The position numbers and the translations under genes were made by a program. This document shows, in pieces, positions 1-10,917 of a DNA stretch of 64,000 nt. Within the stretch, counting starts at the first letter, position 1; each line of letters begins with the position of its first letter. Source of the DNA: Alisma plantago-aquatica (Eukaryota > Streptophyta > Magnoliopsida > Alismatales > Alismataceae); NCBI GenBank assembly GCA_963693085.1, contig OY856409.1, positions 1,618,219,711 through 1,618,283,710 of the forward strand, in the 5' to 3' direction. The notes under the pieces were generated by a model. That model did no database searches and was not told the origin of the DNA. It saw nothing but the letters and a program-made list of their open reading frames with translations.

Positions 1-1951
1 CTTAATTTGGAGGTGTTCCTCTTGAAGGACATTTTAGAGGTTTCCCCCTTTATGGATAAGGATAAGAGTAATGGTAAAGATAAGGATAAGGATAAAGATA
101 AGGGTCAAGATAAGGATAAGGATAAAGATAAGGATAAGGGTAAAGATAATGGAGAGAAAGTGCAGGTGGCAAGTGAGGGAGATGTTGCATGGACATAGAA
201 GCTCTATGCCATGGAAACATGGAAAGCTCATGGACACCTCAAGCTTGACCTCTTCTTTATCCATGAAGCTATATATACCACTTCCTATCTCCAAAATTTA
301 AATCATTGCTCACTCCCTCTTTCCCCAAGCTTAGAGAATCTACCTTGCTCTATTTGTCTATAGAATAAAGTTGTCTAAGGTAGAAGACAACCTCTTTTTA
401 GAGAAGAAAATCTCCTAGAGCTCCATCTAGCCCTACCTACGGTTTCTAAGGTCATCTCCTAGGGTTTTTGACAAAGGAAAGTTGTTTTCTTCCTTTGTTC
501 TCCATTTTTCTTTCTCTTCCCCTTCATTAGACCTTCCTTCAGGTTGTAACTCTGATGTCCAATGGTAAAAGTTGCTTTAGAGCTCAAGATCCTATCTTTG
601 TTGCTTCTTCTTCTAGGGTTTTGATTCCTTGTGAAGAAGAGTGCATGCTTCGTCGAGTTCAGATCTTCCTGTTGGGTTTTCTACCTTCTTGGCTCAAGTT
701 TCTTGCTGATAGAAGTATGTTCTTCTCAGTAGAGGGAAGTTTTATAACCATCTTTACTTATATTGGATACTATAAGCTTGTTAGCTGATGTTCTTGTTAA
801 AAAATGGTGATTTAAGCCTTTAGAAGCTAAGCTTGTTTGGGATTTCAATTTTGTCGTGTTTCCTATTTTGTTTCCAGTTCTAGATGAACCTATAATCATT
901 TTCACGTTCTTCCTAAGGAAGTATATGACTTAGTTCAGGTTGGTATCACGACCTATGGTGCTACGCACCTATCAACCGATGGTCCATATTAGGGTTTCTA
1001 GGTTGTTTCTTCTCTAAACACATGACCCGTTGGTGCGGTCTTCATAACAACCGAAGGTGATGACCATGGGTGATGAATGATGGTGTGAGCTGATAGTCAC
1101 ACCTTAGGTCAGTGTTAGGATCTCTTAGAATATCAATGAGCAATGATTTCATTCTCTAATAATGCCATCAATCAATGATGACATTAGCTTATATTTTTTA
1201 TGGTGTCAAATGAATATAGTGTTGATCTAACAACTGATGGTGACTTAATGATTACAACTAATGGTGGATCATTTCATCACCATATATGGAAAGTTAAGGA
1301 TGTAAATTTAGATTCGACTAAACCTCAGGACAAAGGTTCCTTGGTTCAATTGATCTAATGGTTAGACCTATACTTCAATTGATAACTTTGAACAATGAAC
1401 TTAATTCAGTGAATATGATTGGATGCTTCAACATCCAAGGGATTAGAATGAATTCCATGATATTATATGTGGGTCCTATTGATGATAATTCAATGATTCA
1501 ATATCATTAATTTGTTGTCTTACCTTTGCTCTTGGATAGTTATATTTGATAAATGACAATAATAAGTGGGTGTGTAACTTCAATGTGATATAGTTTGTTA
1601 TACCTAAACTCAATATTACTAAATGATGGTGATTGGTTATAATAAGCCCTCTTGCATGATTAATGTAAAAATGAATTACACTCTTCTTATGTTTAAACCA
1701 CAATGTAGTGATATTTGAATATCGTAGTGCCTTGCCATGATAATACCTATGGACACATAATTGCTTATGATCTTTTGAGCCTTGTTTAAGGCGTGGAAAG
1801 ATGAGGATGACCTTGCTATGAATAATGTGATGGTCTTAAATGACCTTTGGGCATGTTGAGCCCTGATTGAGGTGAAATCATTTTCATGTTCCAATAAGGG
1901 TTGAAACCCTGGAATTTTTGATAAGAAATGGATATCTTGAAATGATATGAT
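1..1951. other. Degenerate AT-rich sequence, possibly an old LTR at the left
   Basis: No convincing gene is visible. A TATA-like CTATATATAC lies near 269-278 and is followed by a pyrimidine-rich leader-like stretch. TTGGTATCACGAC at 940-952 resembles, with mismatches, the TGGTATCAGAGC primer site of plant LTR elements. Together these could be U3, R, U5 and primer site of a decayed plus-strand LTR retrotransposon, but no second LTR or gag was found. 1000-1951 is AT-rich with many GATGGTGA-like words and continues, across the later insertion at 1957, into 16060 onward. Confidence 0.3.
53..151 (+). repeat. GATAAG/GATAAA hexamer microsatellite
   Basis: About sixteen tandem six-base units, mostly GATAAG with GATAAA, GGTAAA and GGTCAA variants. 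One forward frame reads as a Lys-Asp repeat and the reverse frame as an Ile/Leu run; these are products of the repeat, not evidence of a gene. Confidence 0.9.
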
Positions 1952-1956
1952 GATAA
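1952..1956. repeat. Left target-site duplication GATAA
   Basis: GATAA directly precedes the 5' LTR start TGTGATAACCC and is repeated exactly after the 3' LTR end TTACA at 16055-16059. The match fixes both outer borders of the element. Confidence 0.9.
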
Positions 1957-3229
1957 TGTGATAACCCAGATTTTTGGGTTTAGATACCCCATATAGAAAT
2001 TGAAGACCATGAATGTTATGTAGATGTTTAGTGCCAAATTGAGGGGTTAATCATTCAATTTTGGACTCCTTCACTTAAAATGGGTAAGCATAGATGCAAT
2101 GAATGATTATTAGATCTAATTGACATCCATTACAATCAATAGATTTGTATTCACTGACTTGGGTACTTATGAGTGCCAGAGGTCGATTTAGTAGTCGTAA
2201 TGAAATCAAGTGATCAATTGATGAGCCTTGAGGTATTTTAGGATCATAACAAGTGTTGTTGGACTTGTTAAACCAATATTTGATGATTGCTTAAATTGAA
2301 TTCAAGGCTTATATACTTATTATCAGGTTATTTGAGGAATGAATTTGAATGAATGAATGTTGGGTATTTGGTGTCAAATGTGGCTGAATGCTAGACCACA
2401 TGCTGGGGAACTAATGTCTATCATGTGAGAGTTTTCATATTGCTTGATTATTGATCAAATAATTGGAACCAACTGACTTTATACCAAGATTCATTCACTA
2501 GTATCATCATACATGATCAGTCAAGTGGAGAGGGGTGCGACTCATATGGGCACCATCCCATTTGGGTAACATCGGGTCTGATCGACCGTGGTTGTATCTT
2601 AGACGATCCTTAATAACTCTTCTTGAACCTCCACAAACTAAGGAGCAGGTGACCATTCTTCAGGATGCTGGTGGAGGGAGTCATTAGGAGGAATCGAAGT
2701 CTAAGATGAACTGGCCAAGTTCACCACACTTTTAGGATCTTAATGACCCCCTCCCCTTGGTGCGATTATAGTGGTGTGTAGGCAAATGATCGTAGGTGGA
2801 TCTCCCTATACCTCTCCTCTACAACTCACAGGTGGTGGGCCGAGGATGATGCTCTGCCTGCGTTTCCATGTCTTCATGGCCATCGAGATCCACCATTGTC
2901 GTTGTTGTAGAGGGGACCAAGACTAGTTTTAAGCAGGAACTCGATCTACATAACTCCAGGGGGGGCACAGAGCATTCCATCTGAAGTGATGGAGCCAGTA
3001 GAGGCTTCCAATACCCTGGTTGCAGAGAGCAGTCGTAAGCCTATCACCCTAACTTGATGGAGATGAAGACATACCTCCACCAACCCTTTTATTGGCTCCT
3101 CGGGAGGACGATCCTGGAGCAGAATCACTTTTCGGCGGCGTCATTCATGGAAGCAGAAGCCTCTTTCCCATCGTCCAATTGATGGCAGCACTCGAATTAG
3201 AGGGTTCACTACTATAGAAATGGCTTATA

Positions 3230-3790
3230 ACGTCACTTTTAAAGGTGTCGGTTGTAATAATACACTGACACCTAAACAATACAGCGTCGGTTTATAAAAT
3301 AAACCGACATCAATCTGTGAAGGGTGACCAGACAATGGTATCGCTTTTATTCGGTGTCAGTTACTTAATAACAAACCGACGCCAAAAATTGACCGCCAGA
3401 TCCAAAATTTCCAGTGAAAAAAATTACCTCCAAAAATTTAACATATGGCGTCGGTCATTAACTAATAAACCGACGAGGAAAGGTTATTTGCCAAACAGAA
3501 ATTAGGCACATTTTGATCGTCCGTTTTACAACAATGATTGACACTTATGGGTTCTCCCGAGCTCTTAGCGGGAAATTTTTCACACCCTTTGAGCGTCGGA
3601 TGTTAAAAAAACTGACGACTATGGTCATTAATCGAGAACCAATTTTTTAATCGGCATATGTAGATAGACGTCGGTTTTTTTCTAGTTAAAACCAATGATT
3701 ATCATGGGGCACAGGTGTCGGTTTGTGTTGTTAACTGACACTGTTCATGTTAAGTGTTGGTTTTGTTGAGTAACTGACACCGAATGTTAA
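3230..3790 (+). repeat. Left subterminal hairpin repeats of the CACTA element
   Basis: Repeated short inverted words, GTCGGTT...AACCGAC or close variants, occur around 3284-3307, 3354-3382, 3448-3476, 3594-3618, 3717-3742 and 3757-3782, each pair separated by a few to about 15 AT-rich bases. In Spm such subterminal repeats bind the element-encoded TnpA protein; the same role here is inferred. Confidence 0.8.
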
Positions 3791-3799
3791 CTTAATATC

Positions 3800-4620
3800 G
3801 TGCGAGCGAGCCCGACTCTTCCCCTTTCTCTCTGTGTTGCAATCAGCTTAGGGTCTGGCGATTCCAGTGGTGAGCAAGCAGACTCCCTCTGTGCCGCCAC
3901 CCACTGCCGCCATTCTCCTTGCTCACCGTCGGCCACCTGCTGCTCGCCGCTTGTTGTCCGTTCTCCTTGCTCGCCGCCGACCACCTATTTACTGCTACTT
4001 TCTGTCCGTTCTCCTTGCTCGCCGTCGGCCACCTGGTGATCGCCGCTTGCTGGTCTCTACTCCTCTACCGTCACCGCTCGCTGCTCCAGCGGCCTGGTCT
4101 CCTGCTCTCCAGCGGCCTGCTCTCTAATAGCTCTATTGCCAACTCCGGCGGTCTGCTCTCTTGTTGCTCCGGCGCCTCCGACGACCTGCTCTCTTACTCC
4201 TCCGACCAACTCCAGTGGCCTGCTCTCTAACTGCTCCAACTCCAGCGCCACCTTCCTCCTGCCTTCCGCCGATGCCACTGCTTCCGCTACTGCTCCGGCC
4301 AATCAAAGGTAATGGAACCATCTCTAAGGGAGTGTTTATTTAAATTGAACATTGTATATGAAACAAAATATGATTGTCTAGTATTTTTTCAATAATCACT
4401 TCCATTACAGTTTAGGAGCTCGTCGGCCTTCTGCCTGCTCACCGCTCTTCCACGCTCACCTGCCCGCTCGGCCTGCCCGTTTGGCTTCCACGTGCACCCA
4501 TCTGTCTTGCCCTCTCTCCCTGCTCCAGAGCAAGACGCCCGACTGGGCTCAAACAGAGGTAAACATCCCCAAACACCCTTTGTCTCACCCTCTCTCCCAT
4601 CTCCAGAGCAAGACGCTCTG
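3800..4620 (+). other. GC-rich leader/exon block of the CACTA element
   Basis: This is a sharp GC-rich island in an AT-rich element, with tandem-like CTCCTTGCTCGCCG units at about 3915-4030 and a roughly 35 bp direct repeat (4502-4537 and 4581-4616). Several overlapping open frames give only low-complexity Ser/Pro/Cys/Leu peptides. A plausible GT-AG intron runs 4309-4410, and another donor lies at 4559. It is most likely the transcribed 5' leader or small exons of the element; capture of a host 5' region is an alternative. Confidence 0.45.
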
Positions 4621-5111
4621 ATTTGTATTTACTTAAATAATGATTTGTATTTACTTATCTACTTGTTCATCTAATGATTTTTTATTCATCACATTATTTA
4701 AATTTAGGGCTTTATATGTATTCATCTACTTTTTAAAATTATTTAATCATCTCTTGATTTATTTATCTAATGTTTTGAGTTTACTTATTTAGATGTTGCT
4801 ATTGTAAATCAACCTAGGATATGAATAAATCTTGTGCTTGCATATATTTGTGCTTCTAATCCTCATGCTTGACCTAATTCAGTAAACCCTAGGAATTTAT
4901 AGTATAAATGCATCTAAACATTCATAAGCTATTAATGTTGATTAATTTAGGAAGCATTGATATGTTGTTATGGCTGTCCACAAATATTTTTATAAGAAAT
5001 TGTGTGTTGAATGGGGTTGTGAACAAGGAACTGGTGTTGTATTTGTTGGCCTAGAAACCCGTCTGAGATTTACTCATTAGGAGTAAATCTTGGATAGTCC
5101 CCAGTTTGGGA

Positions 5112-5312
5112 CTGTTCTTGAAAACCTAATCTCACTTAGGATGTAAGTGTATAATTTGTATTGGGTTTTCAAGAAAATTTCAGCAGCATTTCCCCGTTTT
5201 TTCTCTAAGTACATATGTACTTGGAGAACAACGGGGAAATGCTGCTGAAATTTTCTTGAAAACCCAATACACATTATACACTTACTAGTGAGATTAGGTG
5301 TTTAAGAATTGG
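5112..5312. repeat. About 200 bp foldback (inverted repeat) inside the CACTA element
   Basis: The left arm 5112-5210 and right arm 5217-5312 are near-perfect reverse complements, sharing for example CTGCTGAAATTTTCTTG and CTAATCTCAC, with only a short loop around 5211-5218. It lies just before the transposase start. It could be a nested MITE or foldback, or a duplication formed inside the CACTA. A transcript would form a long hairpin. Confidence 0.85.
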
Positions 5313-5440
5313 ATAGGTGGTACACATTTAAGAATGACATCACATGTATAAACCCTAAAGTTTTAACCATAAACTCTAATTTGTTTACCCTAGACCCTAA
5401 TCTTGGTGTAATATATACTTATTTTCTCTTTGATCATAGA

Positions 5441-6630
5441 ATGGATAGATCATGGATGTTCATTCACAATTGTTGTACCCCAGAGTTTATTTATGGTCTT
5501 GATCAGTTTGTTAGATTTGCCGAGGAACATAGGAAACAACCTAGAGATAGGTTCTACTGTCCATGTAGGCATTGCGGTAACAACTTGAAAGTCAGTATTG
5601 GTGACGAAATCAGAAGTCATGTCATGTGCAACGGGATTATACAAGGCTATACATAATGGCACTAGCATGGAGAGATTTCAAACCTAAAACCAGTGGATTT
5701 CGATAGCAGTTCTTGTGTGGAAGAAGAAATTTCCTCCAATGGCGTAGATGTGAATGAACCAGTTCCAGTAGACATCATTGAGGCGATGCTGGATAGTTGT
5801 GGGGTAGAGCACACCGATCCACCTCCCATCTTTAGAAACATTGTGCATCATGCTGAGATACCATTATACATGGGTTGTAAGTTTACGAAGCTTAGTGATG
5901 TGTTGAGATTGTATAAACTGAAAGCTAACAATCGATGGAGCGACAAAAGCTTCATGTCATTGTTGTCTTTGTTGAAAGAAATTCTTCCTGAAGGAAACGA
6001 GCTGCCGAACTCAACATACCGGTTAAAGAAATTGTTGTGCCCAATGGGAATGGAGGCCAAGAAGATACACACATGCAAGAATGATTGTGTATTATTTCAA
6101 AAGGACTATGTGGATTTGAAAGATTGTCCGAAATGTGGTGCGTCAAGGTATAAATTGATGACTTCGGGGGAGTCCAAAACTGGTTCTCCCGCCAAGGTGA
6201 TGTGGTATCTACCTATAATACCACAATTTCAATGCTTGTTTGCCAATCCTATAGATGCAAAGAATTTGAGGTGGCATGCAGATGTTATGAAAAATAATGA
6301 TGGGATCCTACGACATGCGTTTGATTCCCCACAATGGAAGAAGATTGATCTATTGTACCGTGAATTCGGTGAAGAGGACAGGAATCTAAGAATTGGGCTT
6401 TGTACAGATGGGATGAATCTGTATGGGACATTGAGTAGCCAACATTGCACTTGTCCAGTCATGCTTGTTATATACAATCTTCCTCGCTGGTTGTGTATGA
6501 AAAATAAGTATGTTATGTTGTCGTTGTTGATATCGGGCCCTAAACAACCTGGAAATGATATTGATGTTTATCCTGAACCTATGATTGATGACTTAAAGAA
6601 ACTTTAGGGTGAAGGTGTGATGACCTATGA
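5441..6630 (+). pseudogene. CACTA TNP2-type transposase, 5' part, broken
   Basis: TNP2 is the larger Spm-family product, acting at the termini during excision. The start at 5441 is chosen because the peptide begins MDRSWM, the usual opening of this family's N-terminal transposase-associated domain, followed by a CPCRHCGNN zinc-binding-like motif. One frame continues through the gap at 5657-5692 into 5693-6607. Its C-terminal part carries clear TNP2 sequence, including LRIGLCTDGMNLYG, YNLPRWLCMKNKY and SGPKQPGNDIDVY. In-frame stops occur near 5656, 5668 and 6607, each one transition away from a Gln or Trp codon. A frame change follows at about 6630-6650. It cannot make a full protein. Confidence 0.88.
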
Positions 6631-6636
6631 TGCTTC

Positions 6637-7127
6637 ATGAAGAGAGACATTTTTTTGCACACTATGTTGTTTTGCACTGTGAATGACTTTCCAACATATG
6701 GGAATTTGTCTGGATATAGTGTCAAAGGATCTAAAGCGTGTCCTATATGTGAAGAGAATACTGATTCAATACGACTTTGGGTTGACAACAACAAAGGAGT
6801 TATAGTGGATGAATTAGCTTTCACGTTAGTGAACTTTGAAAAGATTGGCGAGAAGGGTGAACCATTCATATTGGCATCACATGAAAAACAAGTATTTTAT
6901 ATCGATGATCCTACAAATAATAAATGGTCGGTTGTTCTTCATGGTAAAAGATAGTTCATTGAAGATCCTATAGATGAAGAAGAGTACTATGATAAGTATG
7001 ATGACTCCAATCCATTCTCAGTTGGGTTTCCAACACCACCAAACATTGAATCTAGGGATCACAATGACTTGTATGTTCGCGGGGATCATAGTGAAGGATT
7101 GTTAATTGATAAAAGATCACAATATTA
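6637..7127 (+). pseudogene. CACTA transposase, internal deletion joining zinc motif to C-terminal domain
   Basis: The frame continues the TNP2 sequence with NDFPTYGNLSGYSVKGSKAC and a CPIC motif. Then, within about 15 codons (near 6760-6780), it passes into sequence like the far C-terminal DUF4216-type region of these proteins (GVIVDELAFTLVNFEKIG, then PFILASHEKQVFYIDDP). The central few hundred residues expected between them are missing, so the element appears to have lost its catalytic core by internal deletion. A stop at 6952-6954 interrupts an acidic tail that otherwise continues to about 7127. Confidence 0.75.
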
Positions 7128-7220
7128 GAGGCATGGATGTTTATAAGTTTATTATGTTCCCATGATGACCGTGCTGATGATCACCGTCAGGGTGAGGACA
7201 TGCTTGCACCGCCTGATAAT

Positions 7221-7418
7221 GTAAGTTTTAATAATATATCCCTGAGGTTTCTATTTATATGTTCATTTATAATTATATTATGTAAGTGTGTTTTTTATCA
7301 AATTTTTAGGATACTAGTTAATAGCAATTCTATTTAATTTGCAGGCGTTCGCCAAAGACTACAGGCTATGCAGGATGGCCATGACATAGCTATGCAGGCC
7401 ATCGACATTGCTTTGTAA
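7221..7418 (+). other. Candidate intron (7221-7344) and last exon of a CACTA gene
   Basis: GTAAGT at 7221 and TTTGCAG ending at 7344 make a good GT-AG pair. Downstream, one frame ending at TAA 7416-7418 reads as a short Gln/Ala/Met-rich tail (AMQDGHDIAMQAIDIAL), but the split codon does not clearly match the frame before the intron. It may be the 3' end of the element's second gene. Only the splice signals and short tail support it. Confidence 0.35.
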
Positions 7419-7465
7419 ATCCAAAGCGTAACAGTCAGAGAGAAAGCAAGCATCCCACACTAAGG

Positions 7466-7818
7466 TTATATAGATGTATAGTGGGACTAAGGTGACAATC
7501 CGACCTGCTAAAATAGGTTACCGACAACTACATGTTATGACTGGGAGGTCGTGATTCAGTAATCGTATGCATTAGCAGGAGGACAAACAGATGTCACCAC
7601 GAGTTAACATTGAAGAAGGTCTACTAACCTACATGAGTTAACTTGTTTAGCTCAGTGTAGGTTAGTAGACCTTCTTCAATGTTAACTCGTGGTGAAATCT
7701 ATTTGTCCTCCTGCTAATGTATATGGTTACTGAATCACAACCTCCCAGTCATAAAATGTAGTTGTCGGTAACCTATTTTAGCAGGTGGGATCGTCACCTT
7801 AGTCCCACTATATATGTA
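7466..7818. repeat. About 350 bp near-perfect foldback inside the CACTA element
   Basis: The left arm (about 7466-7638) is almost exactly the reverse complement of the right arm (about 7657-7818), with differences every 20-40 bases and a loop of roughly 20 bases. Shared blocks include GTTAACTCGTGGTG, AGTAGACCTTCTTC and GTGGGACTAAGGTGAC (or complements). It follows the last recognisable coding sequence. It could be a nested foldback or MITE, or an inverted duplication generated in the element; transcription would yield a long hairpin RNA. Confidence 0.9.
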
Positions 7819-8404
7819 TTAAGCTATAGTGTTTTATGTAAATTCGGCGTTGTTGTTGTTATGCACTATATATGTGTTAGTTTGTCATGTTGTTATATGA
7901 ATCTGAAACACTCATGCATGATGCACTTTATGTATTGTATATGTATCATGTTTCCCTTCATTATGACTTCTTTTGTTGTTTCATGGCTCTTTCAATATGA
8001 TTTTGTTGACAATGATGACAATGATGAATAAAGAATAACTTTGTTCTCATAATTAATTTTGTGTGAATGTGAATGAATTTTTATGAATTGTATGTGAAAA
8101 TCATCAATACATGAATGTTTCTACATGTGTTTGAATGTGAAAAGAGATGAAATAAATGGAACTGTAGGTTTCTATTGGTTTCTACATGCGTGTGATGAAA
8201 AAAAATATGAATTAAATGTTCTTATACATGAGTGTGAATCACATATATTTAATATTGTCCATCATGTTAATTTTGTAGGTTTGTGGCTTGTTGGTGGCTG
8301 ATATCAATGGATGTCATAAAACCTATAGTTCATAACTGAACTACAAGTTTCTCATCCTGCGACCAGCCATAGCAGGTCTGCAGACTGACAGACGAAAAAA
8401 AAAC

Positions 8405-8935
8405 ATAGGTGTTGGTTATTTGAACAAAATCGACGACATATGGTTACAATGTCGGTTTCCATACTAGTAACCGATGTCGATTTCCCTAATGAGGCCAGAC
8501 ACCATGGTTGTGCTGGCCAACATGGCTGTGGTAGAGGACCAGACATATAACATGCATCGGATATTTGTATAAAACTGACGACAGATGGTAACAGTGTCAG
8601 TTGCACTACTAGTAACCGACGTCGATTTCCCTAGAGGCCAGACACCACAGTCGTGCTGGTCAGCACGGCCATGTCAGCGGGTGAGATGGCATTAATTATC
8701 ACTAATAAACTGACGCCAATAGTGCCCCAGATGGTTCCCTTTCTGTGGCGCGAAGGTATATGGCGTCGGTTTCAGAGCTAATAACCGACGCCTATACCCC
8801 CTCCTGGCACATTTTCAGTGGCGCGCGAAGGGTTGTGGCGTCGATTTGAGAACCGACACGTAACAGTTGGGCTTTTAGCAGTGCCCACATAGGTATCGCT
8901 TAGAAACCGAGACTAAAGGCCTTAAAAAATCGACA
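8405..8935 (+). repeat. Right subterminal hairpin repeats of the CACTA element
   Basis: Inverted GTCGGTT/AACCGAC-type pairs recur at about 8410-8432, 8451-8478, 8573-8618, 8690-8716, 8762-8791 and 8836-8861, mirroring the left end. Two blocks resembling CCAGACACCATGGTTGTGCTG (with one-base variants) lie among them around 8506 and 8640. Confidence 0.78.
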
Positions 8936-10905
8936 CTAAAGGCCGGTTATGTACTAGTGGTGGATGGGAGGTTGTTTCAGAGATCGCACAACCAAGTTCT
9001 GACGGTAGGTTTCAGAGAAGCTTTGATCAGGGATCATGGGACTCCTCTGCCTCAGAAACCAGACACCCACCAACCCCCTTTCCTTAATGTCAAAGACTGT
9101 CACAAAGGTGCCAGACGTGATACACATTGCTGCATAGTCTTGCTCTCAGACATATACCTCAGCATTCCCTCATCCTATAGTGATGTGCAGTCAGAGCTCG
9201 ACAACGATCCGGAGGACACAAGGTCATGTGAAGAGGAGGTCATCAGGTCCTGTGACTCCTCGATGCATCAGCAGAAGCTCACCCTCTTCACGGCGGTGAC
9301 TCACTGGCAGAGAACGAAGTTCTCGCGCAGTAGGCAGCGCCCATCAGATCGTGCGAGAGAGAGGAGAAAGGCCGAAGATGGACAATGAACTGGCCAGTCT
9401 AGGAGTAGACCATGACGTTGAGCCACATCCCACCCAATGGCCAACATGAACCAATCAAAGACAACCATATCAGGCAGTGGGACCCGCCACACAAGGTAAA
9501 TACCTCCTAAAATTCTAGAATATGTCTATATCGTGTATAATACATAGAAAATAGTCTAGTGTCCTATAAATGCCCCAAAAATACCCCCAGATTCAGAAAA
9601 ATATCCTCTTCATTACTAGACCCTTAGATCAGGCTTTTAAAGAACAAATAATGATGATAATAATTTAGAGTATAGTGCTCCTTTTTGCAATTCGATAAAT
9701 GAAATAAATTATATCCAATTGATATTAATTCTCCTAAAACATTTTCTAGATCCCTAATGATGATTGAAACCCATATGTGGACTCTGATATGAGAATTATG
9801 TCAAAATACTAGGTCTTTTTAAATTTATGCATTTTAGATGCTTTGAACCTTATATTAATTATAGATAATAGATAAGGCATAAAAAAATATGAAATTTGGA
9901 CCAGACCTCTAAAATGACCTCCTAATCAGTAGAAAAATATCAAACACAAGTTTAGATCAGTTTGAACCAAGGTTTTGCCTAAACCCTAATTTGGACCTAA
10001 AATACCAAGAATATGGTGTACCTATATTAATGATGAATATTTTTTATTAATCAGGTGATGACCAGAGATGTAGATGATCCATAATATAAGTGTGAACCTC
10101 TGAACTCTGATATGTGGATATAAGTATAAGACTAGTTTTACTGGATGATAATTTTGAGTAATTGCTTGCATGCATTTGATTATCTTGTTGGATGTACATC
10201 TATATGTATTGTCATTTCCGCCTTGAACAATAAGAACACTAAAGAAAGAAAATGGAATTTAGTTACTGATGGTTCATTAATATCCCTATTAGAAAGGGAA
10301 AGTATTAATGTTGACTAGCACCTCCCTAATAATACAAGGTACACAGGGAGATCCCTAATGGTACAAGGTACACGGGGATAGGGCCTAATAATATATGTTT
10401 GTACTAAGTCCACCATAGTAATACATGTCCATTGAAATATGGTTAATAACTTGGGTTTACCTGATTTTCTACCTTAAATAATGCTTTCATTTTTCTTTCT
10501 TCTTTTTCAAGTATTTTAAATATGCTAGCATAGTATAGTATTTTTTAACCACATACCAACTTTTGTTGATTCGTTTGCTTCACATATGTTTTAGGTTCAA
10601 AGATAGAATGGGTGAAAAAGATCAGGGTGTGAGCAAGTTGTTCAGGTTACCTATTGTCTATGATCTTGGTTAGCATACATGTTTAGACGGTGTAATTTTC
10701 TATTTTTTTAATATGTAATAGTAATCCAAGCAGTAATAATTCATGTGGTAAATATACATGTTATTGTTGAGAAATGTTACGGTTGTATGTTCATTTATGT
10801 GTATTGTGCTTCCGCATCGCTCTCTGATATAATTTCTAATGTTTCCGGATTTGTCCTCTCAAGCCTTCTAAGTCTCGAGATGGCAGAATTCGGGGACATT
10901 ACAGT

Positions 10906-10917
10906 TGGTATCAGAGC
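10906..10917 (+). promoter_or_regulatory. Primer-binding site of the LARD-like element
   Basis: TGGTATCAGAGC lies two bases after the LTR end TTACA. It is complementary to the 3' end of plant initiator tRNA-Met and primes minus-strand synthesis in many plant LTR elements. Confidence 0.9.

Larger units (their letters stand above)
3207..8959 (+). mobile_element. CACTA (En/Spm-type) DNA transposon, deletion derivative
   Basis: The element starts CACTACTATAGAAA and ends in the inverse CTAGTG terminus (reverse complement CACTAGTACATAACC). Three bases are duplicated: GTG at 8960-8962 on the right, GTT, a one-base variant, at 3204-3206 on the left. The uninterrupted site in the partner LTR has a single GTG. 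Many GTCGGTT...AACCGAC words lie within about 600 bp of each end, as in plant CACTA elements. The body holds a GC-rich leader, a TNP2 pseudogene and two long foldbacks. At 5.75 kb with most of the transposase core missing, it should not be autonomous. Confidence 0.92.
1957..10903 (+). repeat. 5' LTR of the LARD-like element (interrupted 3207-8959)
   Basis: This LTR aligns along its length with 12862-16054, apart from the CACTA insertion. The left part is 1957-3206 and the right part 8960-10903. It ends CATTACA immediately before the primer site. It is AT-rich except for a GC-richer block at about 2520-3200 and 8960-9490. The empty site in the other LTR, around 14098-14115, shows exactly where the CACTA entered. 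Confidence 0.9.

Noticed and set aside
53..198. Lys-Asp repeat open frame
   Set aside because: It is a direct consequence of the GATAAG microsatellite, without an ATG in good context or flanking coding sequence.
3800..4300. Overlapping Pro/Ser/Cys-rich frames in the GC-rich CACTA block
   Set aside because: Three frames on one strand and two on the other are open at once because of composition; splice-like signals are more telling than the peptides.
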